A stretch of 14,523 nucleotides of DNA. It comes from RYN-425 sp035542755. Lineage in GTDB: Bacteria > Patescibacteriota > Saccharimonadia > Saccharimonadales > UBA10212. Within the stretch, counting starts at the first letter, position 1; each line of letters starts with the position of its first letter. The stretch lies in contig DATKKU010000014.1 of NCBI GenBank assembly GCA_035542755.1, positions 1 through 14,523 on the forward strand. Reading direction: 5' to 3'. The notes under the pieces were generated by a model. The model had not been told where the DNA came from, made no database searches, and was given only the letters and a program-made list of their open reading frames with translations. Below are positions 6,461 through 12,413 of the stretch, in pieces. The translations under genes were made by a program, and so were the position numbers.

Positions 6461-7493
6461 GCTTTTAACTTACGGACGATTGGTTGTACAAATGTCACGG
6501 CCACCGGTTGCTGCAATCCTTTTGCTATTTGCTTCCATCGCAGCTGTGCAGGTCGGGAATACGCTTCAGCTTGGTTGGAGACTGCTACCGTCGCTGGTGA
6601 TTATAGTTGCTATTTTAATTAATGCTGCGGCCCTAAATGATTTAGCAGACGAACAAATTGATAAAGTTAATCTTCCTGGTGCCACTGCCAGACCACTTGC
6701 CAACAACCAGGCCACAAAGTTACAGATATGGGTTCTGGCGCTGGCATCTGCTGGCCTAGCATTCATTATCAGTTGCTTGGTGGGCAATGGTTTAGTTTGG
6801 ACAGCACTATTTGGGATTGGATTCAACTGGGCTTACTCTATGAAGCCTTTGTATATTTCGCGCAGAAGTATACTAGCGCCACTTCTGCTACCTTTGGCAT
6901 ATGTAGTAACTCCTTACCTAATTGGTCTCCTTAGCGTTCATCAATCTCTTGATAGCCAGCACCTTATGTTGTTGGCTGGTTTATACGTCTGCTTCGTGGG
7001 ACGAATTCTTCTAAAAGATTTCCGTGATGTGGAGGGGGATAAGCTGTTCGGAAAGACTACTTTCTTACTCCGTTATGATAGGAGCGTCACGTGCATTGCA
7101 AGTTCTTTGTTCTGGGTGCTAGGTGGGGCAATTTTAGCATTACTAAATCCCATCTTCGCAGGCCTATTTGCACTGTATATACCTTTCATATTAGTGGCTC
7201 TATATTTCCTAAAAAATGCTAAAGATAAGAATGCTGAGCAAATCATTATATGGTCAATTGCACGAGTTGGAACCGCAATAGCAATTGCTATCTTTGCCTT
7301 GCTTCAAGTTGTTGGTAAGCCACTTGGATACCAAGTAATATTGATGCTTGGAATTGGGGTACCTTTCGTTGGCATGTATATAAGTGCTCTTAAAGGTGTA
7401 GTCAGGCTGGCTAGGCCAAGTCTAGCTAGTAGCCATAGGTTCGTTGACGTTTCGAAAAATCTTCCAGTGCCTCTTCGAGAGCCCTATTGGTAA
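6450..7493 (+). CDS. UbiA-superfamily prenyltransferase
   Basis: An integral membrane prenyltransferase that moves a polyprenyl group from its diphosphate to an acceptor. Both Asp-rich Mg-binding motifs are intact: N63-D-L-A-D67-E-Q-I-D71 with a later RPL (81-83), and K189-D190-F-R-D193-V-E-G-D197. The YSMKPL segment (129-134) between them is also family-typical. About nine or ten membrane spans are visible in 347 residues. The start is the GTG at 6450, chosen because GGAGG precedes it by 5 nt and it places the conserved R-P pair (17-18) near the N-terminus; a TTG at 6417 is open but lacks support. The acceptor is unknown. The KRxRP element expected of decaprenylphosphoryl-phosphoribose synthases is absent. 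The 3' end overlaps convergent uppS by 68 bp, so the last 22 or so residues are encoded antisense to uppS. Confidence 0.88.
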   Translation: MVSKLLTYGRLVVQMSRPPVAAILLLFASIAAVQVGNTLQLGWRLLPSLVIIVAILINAAALNDLADEQIDKVNLPGATARPLANNQATKLQIWVLALASAGLAFIISCLVGNGLVWTALFGIGFNWAYSMKPLYISRRSILAPLLLPLAYVVTPYLIGLLSVHQSLDSQHLMLLAGLYVCFVGRILLKDFRDVEGDKLFGKTTFLLRYDRSVTCIASSLFWVLGGAILALLNPIFAGLFALYIPFILVALYFLKNAKDKNAEQIIIWSIARVGTAIAIAIFALLQVVGKPLGYQVILMLGIGVPFVGMYISALKGVVRLARPSLASSHRFVDVSKNLPVPLREPYW

Positions 7494-8124
7494 AGTCCGG
7501 CCACAGAAGCGGAGAAAAAAATAGCTCGGAGTAAGTTGCTTGATAAACCATAAAGCCCGATAAACGCCGTTCGGCAGTTCTAATTATAAAGTCAGGTGTT
7601 GGGTGTGGCTGGCCAGCGGTATCCAACCAGGGATTAAGACCTTTTTCTAGTAGCTTTGTAAATCGTTCGGGTTCGCCTCTCGTCTCTTCATAAAGCGAAG
7701 TAACGGCACGCGAAATCTCGTCAATTCCACCGTAATCCAGGGCGACATTTAGAACATGTTTACGAGACTTCTTACTTGCCGTCTCTAATTCACTCAACTG
7801 TTTGATTAAAAATTTAGGCAGACGATCGCGCCTGCCAAGGTGCATAATGCGCGCACTATTATTTTTGGCTATTGCCGAAAGTTCGTCTAACATTCTGCTG
7901 TTGATTTCCATCAGAACACCTACTTCTTCCTTCGAACGCGACCAATTTTCCGTTGAGAAAGGAAATATGGTAACCGTATGTATGCCTTTTTTAAAACTGC
8001 TTTCTACCATCTTGGGAATTACGATTAGCAACCCTCGCTCATGCCCTTCATGCACAGGCAGATTATTCATCTTGGCCCATCGACGGTTACCATCTGGTAG
8101 AAAGGCTATATGATTGAGCGACAT
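7426..8124 (-). CDS. uppS: Isoprenyl transferase (undecaprenyl-diphosphate synthase type)
   Basis: A cis-prenyltransferase that extends farnesyl diphosphate with isopentenyl diphosphate to make the polyprenyl carrier for cell-wall precursors; cytoplasmic, membrane-associated. Motifs in order: HIAFLPDGNRRWAK (5-18) with the catalytic Asp at 11, FPFSTENWSRSKEEV (54-68), LNVALDYGG (125-133), and D178-F-I-I-R-T-A-E-R-R-L-S-G-F (178-191), then YSELFFSPLLWPDF. The last motif is one residue shorter than the common RTGGExRxS, but keeps the Glu and both Arg/Ser anchors. The 232-residue length is normal. The ATG lies exactly 7 nt after TATAAT with no Shine-Dalgarno, implying a leaderless mRNA. The chain length of the product cannot be told from sequence. 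Confidence 0.93.
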   Translation of the reverse strand: MSLNHIAFLPDGNRRWAKMNNLPVHEGHERGLLIVIPKMVESSFKKGIHTVTIFPFSTENWSRSKEEVGVLMEINSRMLDELSAIAKNNSARIMHLGRRDRLPKFLIKQLSELETASKKSRKHVLNVALDYGGIDEISRAVTSLYEETRGEPERFTKLLEKGLNPWLDTAGQPHPTPDFIIRTAERRLSGFMVYQATYSELFFSPLLWPDFTNRALEEALEDFSKRQRTYGY

Positions 8125-8131
8125 AGTAAAT

Positions 8132-8137
8132 ATTATA
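8132..8137 (-). promoter_or_regulatory. -10 box (TATAAT) 7 nt before uppS start
   Basis: A minus-strand TATAAT, then ATTTACT, then ATG. The predicted start site is the start codon itself. No good -35 match is visible 16-18 nt upstream. Confidence 0.5.
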
Positions 8138-8200
8138 GTGGTGATTATGATAGCTTGGTTTTATTAACTCACAAGAGGCTTTTTTTACAACTTAATTATT

Positions 8201-8230
8201 TTGAATATCCCGCCCTGCCGGGCGTACACT
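8201..8230 (+). promoter_or_regulatory. Candidate promoter of the ABC-exporter operon with embedded inverted repeat
   Basis: The -35 TTGAAT (8201-8206) and -10 TACACT (8225-8230) are 18 bp apart, each matching consensus at four of six positions. The spacer holds a perfect inverted repeat CGCCC-TGCC-GGGCG (8211-8224), a possible repressor or MerR-like site. Initiation would fall near 8237, exactly at the first arm of the leader hairpin. Confidence 0.4.
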
Positions 8231-8235
8231 TATAG

Positions 8236-8303
8236 CAAGAAGAAATTCTTCGGTTTTTGTAGCACGCATCGTTTGGAGGGAGAAGAACGATGGTTTCTTC
8301 TTG
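8236..8303 (+). promoter_or_regulatory. Structured 5' leader of the ABC exporter with competing hairpins
   Basis: CAAGAAGAAA (8236-8245) is perfectly complementary to TTTCTTCTTG (8294-8303). Inside, CATCGTT (8267-8273) pairs with AACGATG (8286-8292), looping out TGGAGGGAGAAG, a Shine-Dalgarno-like stretch. The first arm can instead form a local hairpin, GAAGAA-A-TTCTTC (8239-8251), followed by GGTTTTTGT. The two foldings exclude each other, as in attenuators or leader-peptide controlled genes. No known riboswitch class is recognised. Confidence 0.5.
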
Positions 8304-8313
8304 GCATTATTAA
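8290..8313 (+). CDS. Possible 7-codon leader peptide (MVSSWHY)
   Basis: ATG at 8290 opens a 7-codon frame ending in TAA, 12 nt before the ABC ATPase ATG. GGAGGGAG (8275-8282) lies 7 nt upstream, a better ribosome site than anything in front of the ATPase gene itself. The start codon is buried in the inner stem, and the codons overlap the outer stem, so ribosomes on this peptide would break both. So short a frame can arise by chance; the support is its ribosome site and its fit to the structure. Confidence 0.4.
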   Translation: MVSSWHY

Positions 8314-8325
8314 AAATCACCATAT

Positions 8326-9234
8326 ATGGCACTAATAGACTTACACGAAGTATCAAAAATCTACGGGTTCGGAGACGCTACGACTTTGGCGCTGGACGAG
8401 GTCTATCTTAGCGTGGAGCGTGGTGAGTTTGTGGCGATTATGGGCCCCTCCGGTAGTGGCAAAACAACGTTGATGAATATAATCGGTCTGTTAGACCGGC
8501 CAAGCCACGGCGATTATCGGCTGGATGGACGCCACGTTTCACGCCTTAAGTCCAACCAGCAAGCCAAGCAGCGCCGCGATAGAATCGGCTTTGTGTTTCA
8601 GTCGTATAATCTGTTGCCCAGACTAAATGTGCTGGAAAACGTCGCCCTGCCGCTAGCTTACAAAGGAGTGACTCCGGTGCGGCGCTTAAAGCGAGCCAGC
8701 GATATTTTGGAGCTGGTCGGCATGCGCGAGCGCGAGTATTTTATGCCGCGGCAACTGTCCGGCGGCCAGGCTCAGCGTGTAACTATTGCTAGAGCCTTAG
8801 TCAATAACCCCGGCATTATCATTGCCGACGAGCCAACTGGTAACTTAGACAGCACTGATAGCCGTGTACTTATGGAGCTACTGGCCGAGATTCACCGGCG
8901 CGGCAATACCATCTTGTTGGTAACCCACAACCCAGAACTTACCCGCTACGCCAGCCGGGTAATTTATATGCACGACGGCATGATTGTTGGCGACGAAAGA
9001 ACAGCCGTTGGCCAGCTTGCCAAAGGTGTTAAACGGGTTTATTACAAAAAGCACCGGCTAACTGATGACGATATCGTGGCCGGCGTCTCGGCATTAATGA
9101 AAAAAATGCCGGGCCGTGAAATTACCACCAGCCTAAAGCGTTCTAAAACTAAAGTCAGAAAGCGCCGCAGCGCCAAACGCCGAAGGACCACCAAAACGGT
9201 GGCCAGAAAATCCACCAAGCGGAGCGGCAAATAG
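8326..9234 (+). CDS. ABC transporter ATPase, MacB/LolD type, with basic C-terminal tail
   Basis: The ATP-hydrolysing subunit of a MacB/LolCDE-type exporter, working with the permease encoded directly downstream. Motifs: Walker A GPSGSGKTT (40-48), Q-loop FVFQSYNLLP (89-98), signature LSGGQAQR (144-151), Walker B IIIADEPTGNLDS (164-176), and H-loop Thr-His 200-201. The core ends near residue 224. A further 78 residues are unusual for the family; the last 30 or so are almost all Lys, Arg, Ser and Thr. The ATG has no clear Shine-Dalgarno and lies within the palindrome CCATATATGG. Expression is likely controlled by the structured leader, perhaps by coupling to the leader peptide. The substrate is unknown (peptides, lipoproteins or drugs in relatives). 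Confidence 0.93.
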   Translation: MALIDLHEVSKIYGFGDATTLALDEVYLSVERGEFVAIMGPSGSGKTTLMNIIGLLDRPSHGDYRLDGRHVSRLKSNQQAKQRRDRIGFVFQSYNLLPRLNVLENVALPLAYKGVTPVRRLKRASDILELVGMREREYFMPRQLSGGQAQRVTIARALVNNPGIIIADEPTGNLDSTDSRVLMELLAEIHRRGNTILLVTHNPELTRYASRVIYMHDGMIVGDERTAVGQLAKGVKRVYYKKHRLTDDDIVAGVSALMKKMPGREITTSLKRSKTKVRKRRSAKRRRTTKTVARKSTKRSGK

Positions 9235-10455
9235 ATGTGGAGCGGAAACTTTAAAACCGCCCTTTCCAGCCTCCGCCAAAGCAAGTGGCGCAGCATGTTT
9301 ACCATGCTGGGCATTATCATTGGTATCAGCTCGGTCGTAACAATTGTGAGCCTGGGCGAAGGCTTAAAGCATCAGATAGTCGGCCAAGTTACTAACTTAG
9401 GCAGCAATGTAGTCACAGTTCGGCCGGGTAAGCTAGTTAATCAAGGCCCTGACGGCCAAAGCCTCAATTTGCTGGCGCTGTTTACGGCCAGCACTCTAAG
9501 CTCAAAAGACGTTCAAGCCCTAAACGGTTTAACATCAGCAACAGATGTAGTGCCCATAGATTTTGTGACCAGCTCGGCTCGTGGTGATAACGGACAGATA
9601 GACAATATTTTTGTGGCCGGAACCAACAGTCAATTTCCCGATATCATCCACCAAGACGTAGCTTACGGCGAGTTTTTTCCGCCCAGCGACGACGGCCAAT
9701 ACGTGGCAGTCATCGGTCCGGCGGTAGCTACAAAGCTATTCGGTACAACCAACGCCGTAGGCTCTACGATTTATATAAACGGCCAGGGCTTTATAATCCA
9801 CGGTGTCCTAAATCAATCCAGTGACAGCTTTTTGTCGGTGGCTCAGGCCGATCTTAACTCGGCCGTTTTGATTCCCTTCACCACGGCGACTCAGTTAACC
9901 GGCGGCGCAACCAATATCCTGCAAATTTTTATCAAGACTGGCAATTCATCAGAGGTAAATCAGACTATTGACCAAGCCACCGCCCTGATAGTCAAAAATC
10001 ACGGCCAGCAAGATTTTAGCGTCCTAAAACAGCAGGAACTGCTAAATATCACCAGCAGTCTGGTAAATAGCGCTACAAGTTTTATAAGCGCCATTGCGGC
10101 CATCAGTTTGCTGGTCGGCGGCATCGGGATTATGGATATAATGCTTGTCAGCGTCAGCGAGCGTAACCGCGAGATTGGCATCAGAAAGGCCGTTGGCGCC
10201 ACCAATCGTCAGATTTTAAGCCAGTTTTTGACAGAGGGCCTAGCCCTAACCATAGCCGGCGGCATAATTGGCATAGCCCTGTCGTTTGCCATTAACGCTT
10301 TTTTGCGCCTTTATACCAGCTGGCATCCGATTATTGATATCTGGGTGGTGGTTTTAGCAGCCGGTATATCAATCGCTGTCGGCGTACTATTTAGTATCGC
10401 CCCGGCTATCAAAGCCGCCAGCAAAGACCCAATAGAAGCCCTGCGCGGCGACTAG
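9235..10455 (+). CDS. ABC transporter permease, MacB/FtsX type
   Basis: A membrane subunit of 406 residues pairing with the upstream ATPase. It has the MacB-PCD/FtsX layout: an N-terminal membrane span after RQSKWRSMFTMLGIIIGISS (about 20-42), a large extracytoplasmic domain rich in N, T, Q and S (about 45-275), then three spans near 280-300, 330-352 and 365-392. ERNREIGIRKAVGA before the third-from-last loop is the FtsX coupling segment contacting the ATPase. Unlike E. coli MacB, ATPase and permease are separate proteins. The ATG follows the ATPase TAG with no gap, so translation is coupled. The stop shares a CTAG with the stop of convergent PGI/PMI. The cargo cannot be inferred. Confidence 0.92.
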   Translation: MWSGNFKTALSSLRQSKWRSMFTMLGIIIGISSVVTIVSLGEGLKHQIVGQVTNLGSNVVTVRPGKLVNQGPDGQSLNLLALFTASTLSSKDVQALNGLTSATDVVPIDFVTSSARGDNGQIDNIFVAGTNSQFPDIIHQDVAYGEFFPPSDDGQYVAVIGPAVATKLFGTTNAVGSTIYINGQGFIIHGVLNQSSDSFLSVAQADLNSAVLIPFTTATQLTGGATNILQIFIKTGNSSEVNQTIDQATALIVKNHGQQDFSVLKQQELLNITSSLVNSATSFISAIAAISLLVGGIGIMDIMLVSVSERNREIGIRKAVGATNRQILSQFLTEGLALTIAGGIIGIALSFAINAFLRLYTSWHPIIDIWVVVLAAGISIAVGVLFSIAPAIKAASKDPIEALRGD

Positions 10456-11480
10456 TTCAACTCTTTTTTGAACTTTTCAACCAGCTCAACTGGTGCCGGA
10501 TCAACGTTATTAAGTAGCGCCGTATAAATTGTCACGAAGTCGCCAAATGTTACCGCCCAAACTAGCTGCTGCAGCAAAGTCTCGCCCTGCACATTGACCG
10601 CATGCGGCGGCGGTCGCAGACCGGATAGCAGCCTTTCCCCCACCTCAAAACGCTTTTGCACACGCTCGTGCTCCAGGCTGCTGCGTAGCTCAATAATTTC
10701 ATAAGGTTTTTGGATTGGGTGGCTGCTCCAGCCGATAAATTCGTTGTGGTTAAACTCCGGCAGCTCGTCCCACCAGGCCACGTTTTTAGCATTTTCGTTA
10801 AAGCTAATCTTCCATTTATAAGCCGCCGGTGCCATCAGCGGACCGCCATAGATTACCGGTGATTTACCGGCAACTTCGGTAGCCAGCTCTTTAGCCGGAT
10901 TTTGAGCCTGCGGCACCATGGGACCCCAAGCCTTTACGGCTTCTGCTAAAAATGCCGCTGCACTAGCCAGCTGCTCGGCAATTTCCATCTCGTTGACCAG
11001 ACCCACGCTGCCCAAAACTGTAACTAGAGCTATCAGGTTATAAAATACGGCGTAGCGCGGCTGCTCGGCTTTTGGAAGTTTTAAAAATGGGTAGTTTTTT
11101 TGGCCGGCGATCTCTTCTAACTTACCGCCGCCGGCGATGATAACAATGCGGGCATTTTTAGCCTCGGCTTGGGCCAGAGCCGACAGCGTTTCCTCGGTAT
11201 TTCCGGAGTAGCTACAAGCAATAAATAGTGTTTTATCAGATACATAAGTCGGGATATTATATTGGCGGCAAACTTCAAACGGCAAGCGGTAGCCCGGCCA
11301 ACTACGGCCCAGTAAGGCGGCTAGTGCGGAACCGCCCATGGCGGCGTAAACTACGTTGTCAAACTGGCCGGCTATGGCCAAGTGGTCAAACTTATAAGTT
11401 AGCTGGGCAGCTTGGCGTTCGGCAATACCAAGGGCATCTTCCCCATCGCGCTGATGAATGTATTTTAAATCATCAAGCAT
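10452..11480 (-). CDS. Bifunctional phosphoglucose/phosphomannose isomerase
   Basis: A 342-residue cytoplasmic SIS-domain isomerase of the PGI/PMI family (bact-PGI_C), interconverting glucose-6-P or mannose-6-P with fructose-6-P. Two sugar-isomerase domains are visible: the first with AAMGGSALAALLG (about 46-58) and SYSGNTEET (about 89-98), the second ending in the C-terminal segment WDELPEFNHNEFIGW with the conserved HNE. The length and motif order match this short bifunctional class rather than the longer classical PGI. It supplies hexose phosphates for glycolysis/pentose phosphate flow and envelope sugars. The start ATG has no clear Shine-Dalgarno; the divergent region 11481-11557 is shared with the next plus gene. 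Its stop overlaps the permease stop by 4 bp. Confidence 0.92.
   Translation of the reverse strand: MLDDLKYIHQRDGEDALGIAERQAAQLTYKFDHLAIAGQFDNVVYAAMGGSALAALLGRSWPGYRLPFEVCRQYNIPTYVSDKTLFIACSYSGNTEETLSALAQAEAKNARIVIIAGGGKLEEIAGQKNYPFLKLPKAEQPRYAVFYNLIALVTVLGSVGLVNEMEIAEQLASAAAFLAEAVKAWGPMVPQAQNPAKELATEVAGKSPVIYGGPLMAPAAYKWKISFNENAKNVAWWDELPEFNHNEFIGWSSHPIQKPYEIIELRSSLEHERVQKRFEVGERLLSGLRPPPHAVNVQGETLLQQLVWAVTFGDFVTIYTALLNNVDPAPVELVEKFKKELN
10455..10477 (+). terminator. Weak hairpin plus T-run after the permease gene
   Basis: GTTCAA (10455-10460) pairs with TTGAAC (10468-10473) across a 7-nt loop and TTTT follows. It overlaps the permease stop and lies inside the PGI/PMI coding region, so it may reflect coding sequence only. 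The stem is AT-rich and weak. Confidence 0.25.
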
Positions 11481-11509
11481 ATCTACTTTTAACTGTCCTA
11501 ACCATTAGC

Positions 11510-11515
11510 TATAAT
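11510..11515 (+). promoter_or_regulatory. -10 box (TATAAT) for the 11558 gene
   Basis: A perfect TATAAT lies 42 nt before the ATG at 11558, giving a leader of about 36 nt that includes the GGGGG ribosome site. TTAACT (11489-11494) is a poor -35 at a short 15-bp spacing. Confidence 0.45.
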
Positions 11516-11557
11516 TGTAAATGATTTATGATTAAAACCTAAGAAGCAGGGGGTGGC

Positions 11558-12019
11558 ATGTTCGGAAATAGTGACGACCAAAACAATCAACCTACGCCTA
11601 GCCTACCGGTGGGGCCGCAGCCTGCCGACTATTCTACCAGTGCGCCGCCGCCCAGCGGCATGATGTCTAACCCTATCGCTGGGCCCAACCCTATCGCTAG
11701 CCACCCGGCCTTTGCCCCGGAGCCCACATCGCCGGCAGCTGCCCCGACAGCCGGTGACGGTGACCTTTTGGACATCAAGAAGGAGGCCCTGCAAAACCTC
11801 TCACCACTAGTCGGTCAATTGGACCAATCTCCCGAAGAAAAGTTTAAAACCACCATGATGTTAATTCAGGCCTCCGACAATCCGGCTCTAATTAAGCAGG
11901 CCTACGAGGCGGCCGGCCAAATATCCGACCAAAATGCCAGAGCCCAGGCTTTAATAGACGTTGTCAACGAAATCAACTACTTCACTCAGAACAAAACCGA
12001 CAAAAAGCCCGACGCTTAA
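11558..12019 (+). CDS. Hypothetical protein, disordered N-terminus and helical C-terminus
   Basis: I do not recognise a family. The first 65 or so residues are rich in P, A, S, N and G and look disordered. A NPIAGPNPIAS duplication comes from a 12-bp direct repeat (AACCCTATCGCT at 11669 and 11687). Residues from about 68 to 146 look like an all-helical domain (ALQNLSPLVGQL, EEKFKTTMMLIQAS, PALIKQAYEAAGQI, ARAQALIDVVNEINYF). There is no signal peptide or membrane span, so it is probably cytoplasmic. A GGGGG tract lies 4 nt before the ATG. It is divergent from PGI/PMI and convergent with the small membrane protein, 7 bp between stops. The helical part might be a protein-interaction module, which is speculation. 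Confidence 0.8.
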   Translation: MFGNSDDQNNQPTPSLPVGPQPADYSTSAPPPSGMMSNPIAGPNPIASHPAFAPEPTSPAAAPTAGDGDLLDIKKEALQNLSPLVGQLDQSPEEKFKTTMMLIQASDNPALIKQAYEAAGQISDQNARAQALIDVVNEINYFTQNKTDKKPDA

Positions 12020-12026
12020 AAAGAAA

Positions 12027-12311
12027 TTATTGTCCGGGCGTAAGGTCCGATGGCGGTGGCGGTGGCAAGTCTTTGCTGGAAGCCGCGGCCGGCACTTTGT
12101 GCCAGTGGTCGTAGGCCCACCTGCCGCCCAAAACTATTAAGACCGCGAAGGCTAAAGCCGCCACGATTAGGGCAACCAACATTGGCCAGCTCTTACTCGT
12201 TGGCGCCGGCGTCTGGTCGCTACTCTCTATATGATAAATCTGGGTCCCGTCAGCAGTTGAAACGGTTTGCTTGTACTCTGTCTTGCTCGTTGAGCGATTA
12301 AATAATGCCAT
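12027..12311 (-). CDS. Small single-span membrane protein, function unknown
   Basis: A 94-residue protein with a polar N-terminus (1-41), one strong membrane segment (PMLVALIVAALAFAVLIVLG, about 43-62) followed by RWAYDHWHK, and a Pro-rich end with five consecutive prolines. It looks like a single-pass protein, N-terminus probably inside, with a short Pro-rich external tail. I do not recognise a family. GAGGT lies 7 nt before the ATG and a perfect TATAAT (12330-12335, minus) 18 nt before it, so it appears to have its own promoter just after the groEL terminator, with a leader of about 12 nt. Confidence 0.75.
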   Translation of the reverse strand: MALFNRSTSKTEYKQTVSTADGTQIYHIESSDQTPAPTSKSWPMLVALIVAALAFAVLIVLGGRWAYDHWHKVPAAASSKDLPPPPPSDLTPGQ

Positions 12312-12329
12312 AAAAATACCTCGCTAGCC

Positions 12330-12335
12330 ATTATA
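12330..12335 (-). promoter_or_regulatory. -10 box (TATAAT) for the small membrane protein gene
   Basis: A minus-strand TATAAT, 18 nt before the ATG at 12311 and just downstream of the groEL terminator. The Shine-Dalgarno GAGGT lies between it and the ATG. The -35 position falls inside the terminator stem and does not match consensus. Confidence 0.4.
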
Positions 12336-12346
12336 TATTAATAAAA

Positions 12347-12373
12347 CTCCAGAGGAGGTTGTCGCCTCTGGAG
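12347..12373 (-). terminator. groEL terminator (probably bidirectional)
   Basis: A perfect 9-bp stem CTCCAGAGG/CCTCTGGAG with a 9-nt loop. On the minus strand it is followed by TTTTATT, about 40 nt after the groEL stop. On the plus strand CCTTATTTTTTG follows, so it could also stop transcripts coming from the 11558 gene. Confidence 0.85.
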
Positions 12374-12413
12374 CCTTATTTTTTGTCAACGTTTTTCTTT
12401 GATTCCTAATATA

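Noticed and set aside
8153..8187. Plus-strand terminator ending in the T-run at 8180-8186
   Set aside because: The only possible stem (AGCTTG with CAAG-bulge-GCT) is imperfect with a long loop, and no plus-strand gene ends nearby.
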